Assembly: GCA_026770575.1 (NCBI GenBank)
Contig: MU657164.1
Location: forward strand, 1,088,890 to 1,114,231
Source: Pelagophyceae sp. CCMP2097
Taxonomy: Eukaryota; Sar; Pelagophyceae
Direction: 5' to 3'
DNA: 25,342 bases
Positions 1 through 9,143 of this stretch are shown here, piece after piece (within the stretch, counting starts at the first letter, position 1; every line of letters begins with the position of its first letter). A program made the translations under genes and the position numbers. The notes under the pieces were generated by a model that saw nothing but the letters and a program-made list of their open reading frames with translations, made no database searches and was not told the origin of the DNA.

Positions 1-582
1 GTCCGAGTGGCATCGCGATCGCAGCCCATCAAACGGTCCGTCCCGGACAAAAATTACAACCAGCCCGTCCCGGACGGAGATTCTAAACACCTTCCATCGC
101 CCGTCGCGCCCTCCACGGGACCCCTCCGAACTGACTACCCTCGCCCACGACCGACCTACCCTCGCCCACGACCTCACCGAATCCCTCTTATACACCAGCT
201 CCGAAGCCCGGCGACCCCTATAAGAACTACTAGCACTACGTCTCCCTTCGGGAGCCTGGAATAAACGACGCCGGAGCGGAGGCGACCACGCTGGACCGGC
301 TCGGCAGTCCGGCACATGGCCGGGCCTCTTTTCGTGGCCTCTGCGAGCGGGCGCGGCCGCCACGGCCGCCCGCGACCGGCGCGCGACGCCCGCGCGGCCC
401 GGAGCGAGGACGAGGCTGCACGCGGAGCAGGAGCCCCGTAGATGAGTCTCGAGCCCGTCGCGGCCCTGCCTTTAGGACAGCAAAAATGGGGCATTCATTA
501 TGCGGCATATTCGCGTTCCCGGGCGAGTGCCGAGTCGCGCCTCGTCGAGCGGCCGGGCGACATGTCCTTCAGAGAGCGCAGA
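1..582. other. Left edge, no supported gene
   Basis: No open frame here looks like a conserved protein. The stretch holds a near-tandem duplication of an 18-base motif (ctaccctcgcccacgacc) around 136-174 and a small perfect hairpin at about 242-254 (ctccc-ttc-gggag). Bases 300-440 are extremely GC-rich. It lies downstream of the minus-strand MYND/RING/Sel1 gene, so part of it is probably that gene's 3' untranslated region. Confidence 0.5.
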
Positions 583-1619
583 TCAGCAGGGGTGCGCCAC
601 CGCGAGGAACGCCTCGACCTCTGAAACCCTCGTCGCGGCTTCGGGGTGCCCTTGAGCCGTGGCGCGCTTGAAGAGGCGCAGCGCCTCGTGGTCGTCCCGC
701 GGCGCGCCGAGGCCGTTTGCGTAACACATGCCGAGGTTGAAGAGCGCATCCGCATCGCCGTGCACCGCGGCGAGGCGCCACCACCGCGCGGCTTCGTCGT
801 ACGACCGTGTCACACCATTTCCGTGGCACAACATCACGCCGAGATTCGCTTGCGCGAGAGGATATCTTGCTCGGCTGCGCGTTGTAACCACAGCAAGGCA
901 GTCTTGAAGTTGATCTCGACGCCAAGCCCGTGCTCATAACACTGTCCCAGTCGCGTCTGAGCTGATGCATACCCTTGCGCCGCAGCGAGCTCGTACAACT
1001 GGAATGCCAGCTTCTTCGTGAAACCCATTTGGCCAAGATGGTGTACTTGTCCACGTGCCGACTGTGCAATGGCACCCCCCTTGTCCACGTTTTTCTGCAG
1101 CAGGCCCAGCCACTCGGCGTCCGACTTGTGGGGCGGCGCTCGGCACATCGGGCAGCGCGCGTCGTGCTGTCGGTACTTGACGGAGCATGCCGTGCAAATC
1201 TTCTTGCAGCAACACACGTAGAAGCACAATTTTGCCGTAAGTGGCAGCTTGTCCAGGCAGATGGCGCAAGTGCCACGCCAGTCCGGCGCGTCGTTTACAG
1301 CGGCCTTGACCACAGCCGTCGCAGTCTTCCGCACAGCCGGTAAGTGCGCCGCTGCCCTGGAACCAGCTGCGACGTCCTCAACGATGGGCGGCTCCTCCTC
1401 GATCTTCAGCTTCGCCGGCATGAGAACGTCGAGGAGGCGGTCCTGAAACTCGGCGGTCATCTGTTTGCACTTCTCCTTGTGGCCGCCCTCGCGCCAGTAG
1501 ACAACCTGGCACTTTTTGGAGCAGTAGTGCCGCGATTTGCACTTGGTGCAGTGCTTGCTGCCGGGCTCGACGCAGACGCAGCAATGCGATTTCGGCGCAG
1601 CCGTCGGGGGCGCGTCCAT
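583..1619 (-). CDS. MYND zinc finger - RING finger - Sel1 repeat protein (one frameshift)
   Basis: The predicted protein is about 345 aa once one frameshift is allowed for. Residues 12-50 form a MYND zinc finger (CCVC, CTKC, YCSKKC, then HKEKC). It is followed by a linker and a RING-type finger (CAIC ... CCCKKICTAC ... CPMC), then about four Sel1-type repeats of 36 aa with the usual LG.. / A..W...AA..G pattern. MYND and Sel1 modules bind proteins, and a RING finger suggests an E3 ubiquitin ligase or scaffold; the substrate is unknown. I chose the ATG at 1619 because it aligns with the start of the paralogue at 6428-7690; the frame stays open upstream without conserved sequence. At about 865/866 one base is missing inside the second Sel1 repeat: frame one reads AAEQ then junk, while the next frame continues YPLAQANLG. 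This is either a recent pseudogene lesion or a sequencing error. Unlike the paralogue it has no membrane tail. Confidence 0.8.
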
Positions 1620-1948
1620 GGCAGCGGCGTCGGTCGAACGCGAGCGGAGCCTTGCCCACTGAGAGCTCGCGAGGCCGCCGCGCGCGAGCCGCTTCGCTCG
1701 CCGCGCCGGCGGCCGGCGCCGCGGAGGGTCTCCGCGCGCGCGCGCGCTGAGAAATTTGGCAGAGCTGCGGCGGCCGCGCCGGGTCGGCGCGCGGCTATCG
1801 CCGACTGTTTGATGATTACATTGAATATCGCCGAGTCTGCCTTTTCGGCGACTGCTGAGGTCTTGGCGCTGCGGCGAGTTCGGCGGCCCAAGCTTCCCCA
1901 AGCCCCCCCGGCGCAAGCGGCGACCTCGTTTGGTGCCCCCCGTCCGGC
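1620..1948. promoter_or_regulatory. Shared intergenic region between two divergent genes
   Basis: This 329-bp gap separates the starts of the minus-strand MYND/RING/Sel1 gene and the plus-strand methyltransferase gene, so both promoters must lie here or overlap the genes. Bases 1660-1750 are a CpG-dense block. A less GC-rich patch at about 1808-1845 is the most likely core promoter position, but I see no clear TATA box. The regulatory role is inferred from position alone. Confidence 0.35.
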
Positions 1949-4900
1949 ATGGCGCGCATCAGCCTCGCGTGGCTCGTCTTGGCCGCTGCTTCGCACCACT
2001 GCCTCGGCCTCGCGCCGGCGCCCGTCCCACCCGTCGGCTTCGCTTCACCACAACCCGCAATCGTCCGGCTGCACGACTTGCAGTGGGACGTGGCCGTCTG
2101 CGACGTGGTCGCGGAAGTTGAAAAGGCGTGCGCTTCAGAGGGTTGGCATTTAGAGAAATGCGAAGTGAGGCCTATCTCCGGTCGGAAAAGGGACCTGGGC
2201 AAGCTGCATGCTGGCTCGGCCCGTTTAGCCTTTACCGACGCCAACGACGCCGCCAAGGCCGTGAAGAGGTGGGGTGTTGAAGCGCTGATTGTAGCAGGGA
2301 GACCGGCGAGAGCTTCTTTTGCAAAGAGCGAAAGCGAGGTCACCGAACCCCCCCGTCTCTCCGCCCGCGAGTTCAACCGCGACCAGCGCGCGACGCGCAC
2401 GGCGCACGCAAAGGCGCGCGCGCTGCGCAAGTTCGAACTTACGATTGCAATCGTCGCCCGCGTCACGGCGGCAGCAGACGACGATGCCGCAGACGAGTTC
2501 ATTTCCGCACCGCACCTCGACTACTCCGCCATGCCAGAAGCAATCGACCCGGCCCGAGGCGGCGGCCTCAAGGGTAAGCAGACCCGGGACGATGGACCCT
2601 CTGGTCGGAGGTTGGATACTAAAGAATTTACGATAGAACTTGCTATAGAATCCACCCGTAGGCGAGCGCCTCCTCCGCAAGCGCGCCTCCATCGAGGCTT
2701 TTGCCGCCGTTGCCGCGGCGCTCGGCCTGCAAAGGCTGCTGGATGTGGGGGCCGGGACGGGGTGCGTCGGCGTGGTGGTGGGAACGTGGCGACGGGCAAC
2801 CCGGAAACGTGGGATGACGGCCAGAGGCTGCGACCGCCTCCGCACGCTCCCCGCCTAGGAACCTGGCGCTGCCGCTGGCGTGGGCGACGCGGGCGTCGGT
2901 GATTGCGCTGGTGCGTGGCGCGGGGAGCGTTGTGGGGCTCCCATGGAATGCCATTGAATACTCTGAAAATGCCATGATTTGCCACGAAAATCCCACGGAC
3001 GCAGGACCTCGACGACCGCGCTTTGGGCCTCCTCGCCGCGCGCGTCGAGGGCGTGGACGTCGAGGCGCTGAACTGCGACGTGGCCGCACTGGCCGTGAAC
3101 CATGCCGAGTTGATGGCAACGTTCGACGGTGTCGTCTCGCTCCACGTCATCAAGCCGCGCGGACAAGAAAACCCGTCAAATGAGCGATGGGCTCGAGAAG
3201 CCGGGCCGGGCCGGGAGACTGAGTCTTCGAGGCGACCCGTGGAAGACGGCCGCTCGAGACGGCCCCTTAAAACGGCCACTCGAGAAGGCCACTCGAGACG
3301 GCCCCTGGAGGCGGCCATTCGAAACGGCGCCTTTGGACTGCGCTTCGAGAAGGCCCCTCGAGACGGCCCCTTTCGAGGCCCACTCGAGGAAACTCTTCAA
3401 GGCGACTCTTCGAGACGACGCTTCGAAAAGGCATCTCGAAGCGGCGCCTTGAGATGGCTCCTGAAAACGGTCACTCGAGACGGCGCTTCGGGACGGCGCT
3501 TCGGGATGGCGCTCTGAAAAAGACACGTCGAGAAAGGCCCATGTAGACGGCCCACTCGAAACGGCGCCTTTCGACGGCCTCTTGAGACGGTCCCTCGAGA
3601 CGACGGCCTCTCGTGACGGCGCTTCAAAAAAGCGCCTCGAGACGGCCACTCAAGACGGTCCCTCGAAATAGCCCCAGGAGACGGCCCCTCGAAACGACGC
3701 CTAGACGACCTCTCGAGACGGCCTCTTGAGAGTATGCCCCTCTCGCAGGGCCCTTGAGGCGGCCCTTTGAGACAGCCTCCCGAGAATGACCTAATGGTAG
3801 GCCACTCGAGAGGGTCCCTTGAGACGGTTGCTGAAGACGCCTTTCGAGACGGCCACTTGAGACGGCGACTCGAAAAGGTCCTTCGAAATGGCCTTTTGAG
3901 ACGGCCCCTTTCGACGGCGCCTCGATACGGCGCCTGTTGACGGGCTCTCTCGCCGGCTTCTCGGCAAGGCCTCTATAAACGGTCCCGTAAGACGGCCCTT
4001 CGAGACGGCCTCTCGAAACGGCGCCTTCGAGACGGCCCCTCGAAAGGGCCTTCGAGATGGCCCCTCTAGAAGAATTCTCGAGACGGCCGCGATGCAAGGT
4101 CCCTTGAGACGGCCCTCCCTCGAGAAAGCCTTTTGAAATGAGAGTCATTGACTCTTCTTGCGGCACGTGCTCCATGCGACACCGCGCATCCCCGTCGTCG
4201 CCGTCGCTGCACAAAACGCTCCCGTCGACGCCCATGAAATGCCTAGAATACCTCGAAATCCTCCAAAATACCTCGAAATCCTCCAAAATACCAACAAAAA
4301 GACTCATAGGCCTGCGGCGCCGCGTCCGACTTGGCCATCTCCGCCGCCGTCTCCGCCAACTTGCCCTTTGCCATCTCGCCTTGTTGCCTCGGCAAAGGCG
4401 CGTCTGCACAAACGCCTTTCACCAAAGTCACCTTTCACCAAAGCCACCACACAAAAACTCCTAGGCCTCCGCAGTCGCACCACAGAGCAGATGGCGCCTT
4501 CCTCGTCGCCGGAGCGCGCGGCCCGGCCGGCGGGGCTGGAGTATCCGAGATCAACATGGCTCGCAGGCAAATTGAAGTCAGAAGACGAATATGTGCGTTC
4601 TCGACTACGCGCGTCAGAAGACAAGCGTCGTGCGCCAGGGAGGCTGCGTCGAGTCACCCAATCGCACCGCCTGCGTCGGGCGGCTCACTGGAAGGCTTCT
4701 TTTGGGGGACGACGCCTCCTTGCCACTTTCCTTCATGCTTTTCCACACACTTCTAGGATTTGATCGCGGCTGCTGCGGACTACGGCACCAACTCGCAGGC
4801 GACGGACGATTCGCGGTCTCGACTTCAGAGGGCTGCGAAGAAAATCGTCGAGACAGTAAGTGACGCGCGGAAACACCATTCGAAGGGAGCTTTGACATGC

Positions 4901-5979
4901 AACGCAAGCTTTGAACGGCCACGCAACGGATTTCTTCCTAGGACCGCCTCCAAGCCGCCGCCGAAGCCGGGTGCGTCTGTGCTCGAAGAGGGCCTCGCAG
5001 ACCGAAACCCTCGTCTAGAACTCCTTGAAGAGCCCCGAGACCTCGCACGGGCCCGAAGCACGGGCCCGAAGCAGGGGACCTTTTGCGGTCCCTATTACGG
5101 CCCCTTGAAAGGCCTCTTTCGCGGATCCCTGCTTCTCGCAAAGTCTCTTGTGAAGGCTCCTCGTCAGGGTCCTCGAAAAGCCCCTTCTAGCGGTCTCTTG
5201 TGAAGGCCCTTTGGACGGGCCCTGGTAAGGCCCCTTATGTGTTTCTCAAAGGTGCAAATCCACTAATGGGCCAGAGCCTGGACATGGGCCAGAGCCTGGA
5301 CCGGCCGGAGTCGGATTCCCTCGGTCACGCGGGTCCTCGCAAGAAGCCTCGCATGGGCCCGAAGCAAGGACCCCGAGGAGGCCCCTCGCAGGGTGCTTGC
5401 ACGGCACGGTCCAGCGCACGGTCTTTTCGCACGGGTCTCCTCTGCATCCATGTGGCTTCTCAACGGCGCCGCTTTCGGCCCGAGGGCCTCTCGCACCTTG
5501 CAAGACACGGTCCCTGCAAAGCCCTCTGCACCTCGCGAGGCCCCTCGAAAAGGGTCCTTGCACGGACCCGCGCAGTGCGAGGGCCCAGAGGCCTCTGAAC
5601 GGTCCGTTCCAAGACCCCTTGATTGCATCCCCCGCAAGGCTCCTCGTACGGGCCCTTTGCGAGGCCAGGATGGACAACTTAATGAATCACCGTCCACAGC
5701 GTGGTCGCGTCAGAGTCATTTGCAGCCGTATGGGATGTATCCAATCTGGGCACCTTTGGCACCGGGTTGACATTGCTCGGATCCATTCGGATTGCCAAAC
5801 TCTGGTCCGTTCCAAACTCGACCAATTCCAGGTACACCACACGGCTTGTTTTCATGCCCCGCCTCGGCCAGACTTACCCAAAGCCCGAAATGCTCCTCGG
5901 CGCTCCGAGCGGCACACTTGCGGCGGCCGCCATCCTGGCGCTCGAAACGGAGAAACGAGGCGAGGAACAGGCGCGATGA
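1949..5979 (+). CDS. RRM-like + GSTCD-like SAM-dependent methyltransferase, nine exons
   Basis: Exons: 1949-2573, 2662-2761, 2859-2910, 3005-3145, 4310-4397, 4465-4592, 4757-4855, 4942-4970 and 5832-5979. They join in frame to give 469 aa. Residues 1-25 look like a signal or targeting peptide, and about 37-125 resemble an RRM fold. Residues 236-243 read DVGAGTGN, the SAM-binding loop, created exactly by the exon 2/3 junction. Exon 4 continues the Rossmann fold and ends in VVSLH. Exon 5 supplies ACGAASD and SPCC (about 329-332); YPRS follows at about 362-365. This motif series matches Methyltransf_32/GSTCD-like methyltransferases, whose substrate is probably RNA but is not established. Most introns are 67-164 nt. 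Introns 4 (1164 nt) and 8 (861 nt) are filled with minisatellites. Intron 5 appears to be GC-AG, the only choice I found that keeps the motif frame. The ATG at 1949 heads the first open exon. The exon chain is well supported; the targeting peptide and RRM calls are weaker. Confidence 0.75.
3146..4309 (+). repeat. Minisatellite-filled intron 4 of the methyltransferase gene
   Basis: This 1164-nt intron lies between exons that encode SLH and ACGAASD, which together restore a family motif. From about 3183 to 4137 it consists of a degenerate 13-14 bp tandem motif close to acggccactcgag, with dozens of diverged copies in one orientation. Its 3' end has a perfect 20-bp tandem duplication (4251-4270 and 4271-4290) just before the tag acceptor at 4307-4309. 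The donor gtcatc is weak. Open frames inside the array are by-products of a repeat that contains few stops. Confidence 0.75.
4971..5831 (+). repeat. Minisatellite-filled intron 8 of the methyltransferase gene
   Basis: This 861-nt intron begins with gtgcgt and ends with ttccag. The exons on either side join to read AEAGYTTRL. From about 5010 to 5690 it is a degenerate array of 12-13 bp units around aggcccctcgna / gggtcctcgaaa, similar in style to the intron 4 array. It also contains a perfect 18-bp tandem duplication (atgggccagagcctggac) at about 5266-5303. The last 140 nt before the acceptor are unique sequence. Confidence 0.7.
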
Positions 5980-6427
5980 ATCGTGAAAAACAGCTTTTTC
6001 AGGGGAACGTCGGCAGCAGACGGGACGTCGGCAGATGGGACGTGGCCCCCCACGTGCATCTGCTGCGCGCGCGGCGGTGCGGCGGAGACGGTTACTAGAC
6101 GCCCGTTTGACTCAGAAGCGCCACTCGCGCCACTCGTACAGGACGGGGGAGTCCCGCCCAGACGGAATGCGATGCGTTTAATGTCGCCCGTGCCTGGACA
6201 CGGGCCGAGGTCCGGGCCCGGTGCAATGTCGGTGGTCCGGCGGGGCTTTGTTGAGGCACCGGTCAATGTGCAGCTCTCGTCGCAGCAGTCGACGGAGGTC
6301 ACGGCGGGCACGCGCGGCCGGGCCGGCGGCGGCACAAACGCCGTGGCGGCGACATTGGCGCCGGCTGCGTCGAGAGCGGCAGCGAGTGCGCGCGGCCCAG
6401 GGCAGGCCGGCCGCCGCGGCGAAAGAG
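5980..6427. other. Convergent 3' region between two genes
   Basis: This gap lies between the stop of the methyltransferase gene (+) and the stop of the second MYND/RING/Sel1 gene (-), so it probably holds both 3' untranslated regions. A short direct repeat of gacgtcggcaga occurs at about 6008 and 6024. Open frames on both strands are Ala/Arg-rich and show no recognisable domain. I see no RNA gene. Confidence 0.4.
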
Positions 6428-7690
6428 CTATCCTTGCATGATCCACCAGAGCGCGGCGACGACGACGGCGAGGGCGCCGACCGCGTACGCCGGCCGGCTC
6501 GAGTCGAAAGCCTCGGCCTGCTCGGCCGCCGCTTCAGCCCTGGCGCACCCATCTGCCTCCAGCCGCGCCCCGGGATCTTTTGCTTTCTCCGCAGCGCCGG
6601 CGCGCGCCTTTGCCGCGGCGCGCTCGGCCTGTTTGGCCGCCAATGCGGCCTCTGCGAGCCGTGCCTCGTGCGCTTCGACTGCCGTTGCGGCCTCGGGGGA
6701 CCCCTGGTCCGCGGCGCGCTTGACGAGGCGCTGCCCCTCGTCGAAGTCCTGCGGCACGCCGACGCCGTTCACGTAACACCTCCCGAGGTAGAAGAGCGCG
6801 GATGCGCAGCCCTGCGCTGCCGCGAGGCGCCACCACCGCACGGCTTCCTCGTGCGACTGCGCCACGCCCATGCCGTTGTAAAACATGGCGCCGAGGTTGT
6901 TTTGCGCGTGATGAAATCCTTGCTCGGCTGCGCGTCGGAACCACAGCGCGGCGGTCTTGAGGTTCAGCGTCACGCCAATCCCGCCCTCATAACAGGATGC
7001 AAGGTTGGCCTAAGCTATCATATGTCCTTGCGCCGCACCGAGCGCGTACAACTGGGCCGCCCGTTTTGAACTCTTCTTGAGACCATTAACGCCATTATGG
7101 TAAGCCTGTCCAAGCAGGATTTGCGCGTCGGCGTCCCCTCTGTCCACGTGCTTCTGCACCAGGCGCAGCCACTCGGCGTCCGAATCGACGGGTGGCGCTC
7201 GGCAGAGCGGGCAGCGCGTGTCGTGCTGCAGGCACTTGTCGGAGCAGTCTTTGCAAATGCTCTTGAAGCAACACACGTAACAATATTGCGTTAGGGCTCC
7301 GAGCGGAAGCACGTCCAGGCAGATGGCGCACGTGCCGCGCCAAGCCCGATTGACGTCGTTCACCGCGCCGGCCTTGACGACTGCCGTCGTAGTCGTCGGA
7401 ACAGCCGATAAGCGCTTCAATGCCTTGGAACCGTCCGCTGACAAGACGTCGTTGACGATGGCCGGCTCCTCCTTGACCTTCTTCGCCGGCATGAGCGCGT
7501 CGAGGAGCTGGTCCTGGAACTTGGAGGCCAGCTGCTTGCACTGCTCCTTGTGCCCGCCCTCCTTCCAGTCGACGACCTGGCACTTTTTCGAGCAGTAGTG
7601 GCGCGATTTGCACTCGGTGCACTGCTTGCCGTTCGGCGCGTCGCAGACGCAGCAGGGCTTCGGGAGGGCGGTTGGCGGCGGGTCGCACAT
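6428..7690 (-). CDS. MYND - RING - Sel1 protein with C-terminal membrane anchor; in-frame TAG
   Basis: This paralogue of the gene at 583-1619 is 419 aa if one internal TAG is read through. The order is a MYND finger near the N-terminus (CCVC ... YCSKKC ... HKEQC), a RING finger (CAIC ... CCFKSICKDC ... CPLC), and four Sel1-type repeats. An Ala/Glu/Lys-rich helical stretch follows, and the protein ends in a hydrophobic segment (VGALAVVVAALWW), suggesting a tail-anchored membrane protein. The start at 7690 (MCDPPPTAL) aligns with the paralogue's MDAPPTAAP; the frame stays open further upstream to 7858 without conserved sequence. At 7012-7010 the codon is TAG where the paralogue has CAG (AAAQGYASAQ versus AAQGHMIA-stop). 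The frame is open on both sides and the Sel1 pattern continues without loss. Termination there would leave a 226-aa MYND/RING product with one Sel1 repeat. A role in ubiquitination is inferred from the RING finger. Confidence 0.78.
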
Positions 7691-7996
7691 CGTGCCCTGG
7701 CAGTCGGGCAAGTGCTCACACCTCCCCCCCGGACTCGCGAGGGTCGCGACGGCGGATTTCGAACGGATGGACGCAGAGTCAGTGCGACTGTGCGGAACTT
7801 CGAGACCTGGAATTCGGCGAACATGTGCGTTGCGCGCCGCGCGCACGCAACGCGACATGGAGACAGAGTTCCTTCCTTAAAACTATGCACCCTGGAACGG
7901 CCCGAAGTCTCTTCAAAAAACTTGGATGCGTAGTAGGAATTCCTACACCAGCCTTGCAGAGCTAGGAATTCCTAGCAATTGACGTTTGGAGCTCTG
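7691..7996. promoter_or_regulatory. Divergent upstream region with two palindromes
   Basis: This region separates the minus-strand MYND/RING/Sel1 gene from the tentative plus-strand gene. It contains two perfect palindromes that share the core taggaattccta: 14 bp at 7933-7946 and 16 bp at 7961-7976, separated by 14 bp and ending 20 bp before the plus-strand ATG. Such paired dyads suit a dimeric DNA-binding protein. The palindromes are visible in the sequence; a regulatory role is inference. Confidence 0.45.
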
Positions 7997-9143
7997 ATGG
8001 CCTTTCTCCGAGGGTCGTCCGTGACGTCAAAAGCCTACGCAGCCGCCGCCGCTCGCCGCAGCCCCGGAACCTCCCTGCTTTCCAGCGGGTCTCTTCGACG
8101 AGCCCCGTTCAAAAGGTATGTCCGCCCGAATCCGAGGCGCAAGTGATCCGCTTGAAAGTCGGAGCCGAGTCGCGATCGATCATCCCTGTGGACTTGAATA
8201 ACGGTCCCAGCGGACTTGGTCTGGGAACTCGTGATGCTAATTTGGCATCACTGGCAGCCCAGGGCGCGCGGTTGCGGGGGCGCTGGCTAGGATCGAGCGG
8301 TGCGTTCGGCTTGGTGCGCCCATTTCATGTGGTTACCCGCAAGTCGATCCTAGCCGGACCATACCTGTGGCGTCCTCCTGCCCTGCTAGAGTGCCCATCG
8401 CCCGTATGTGTGTTCAGGTTATAGGGCGAAACATTTGGAAAGCGAGATGGCCACGTGACGCACACTGCGCATGGAGGCTGGTCCAAGGCACCCGCCACGG
8501 CCCATGGACCGACCCGGCGCCTCAGGACCTACCCATAGCATCCTTGACGGCCCAGAGCACTTTTTATTTTTGTTTAAATTCTAACTCGAAAAAAGGCTGA
8601 ATTCAAGTCACTCTCGGTGACATACTCTTCCTCAACACGTTCATCATGGCCGCGTTCTGAGATAGCGCGTGGAGCGGGACTCTCGTGCTGGGCACGTTTT
8701 CAAACCTGTTGTTTTCACAACATTTTATTTCTCCTTTTTGTTTTTAGTCTTGCAGAATTTCTACTTTAGCGCCGGAGGAAAAAGGCACAGACGGAGGAAA
8801 GGACCCAAGCCGTGCCTGGGCCGCGACGCGGTACATCCACATCCCGAATGAGCTCGAAAACCCCGCCGACGCAACCGCACCCCACCAGGCTTCCCCGACG
8901 AACACGACCAAAGTGCCTAAGTGCCCAGCGGCCCGTACTTGCATGAGGGGGTCAAGCGCAAAGCGCACAAACCACTCCCGCAGGCGTGGCACCAGGGCCT
9001 TTTGGTCCGGGAGCCTGACTTTGGAACCGATTAGCCGGGCATACCCTTTTGGGGCAGCCCCACCCAGGGTGGATCTTAAGCAAGCAAGTCCGCCAGACCC
9101 GTTGCGAAAAGGCTACAGGCTGGCAGTGTACTACAGCGGCTAG
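7997..9143 (+). CDS. Hypothetical two-exon protein with mitochondrial-type N-terminus
   Basis: Exon 1 (7997-8115) encodes 39 residues that start MAFLRGSSVTSKAYAAAA. They are rich in Arg, Ser and Ala with no acidic residue, as in mitochondrial presequences. It ends in a good donor (AG|gtatgt). A strong pyrimidine tract (8728-8745) followed by cag at 8753-8755 opens a second exon in the same phase, 8756-9143, ending in TAG. The product is 168 aa. I recognise no family in exon 2 and its later part is Arg/Pro-rich, so the true gene could have further introns or another 3' end. The 640-nt intron holds inverted repeats and an AT-rich 3' part. Support is a coherent presequence plus matched splice sites only. 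Confidence 0.33.
8231..8355. repeat. Hairpin and inverted repeat inside the putative intron
   Basis: At 8231-8251 gtgatgc and gcatcac form a perfect 7-bp stem around a 7-nt loop. At 8285-8296 and 8344-8355 there is a perfect 12-bp inverted repeat (ggctaggatcga / tcgatcctagcc) separated by 47 bp. They could be remains of a small inverted-repeat element, but no target-site duplication is evident. Confidence 0.4.

Noticed and set aside
3176..4409. Open frames of 150-260 codons on both strands in the 3.2-4.4 kb array
   Set aside because: The 13-bp repeat contains almost no stop codons, so open frames are expected. The region is spliced out between motif-bearing exons.
3146..6427. CRISPR array interpretation of the regularly repeated GC-rich motifs
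   Set aside because: Units are 12-16 bp, degenerate and contiguous without unique spacers, the genes are eukaryotic with introns, and no cas genes are present.
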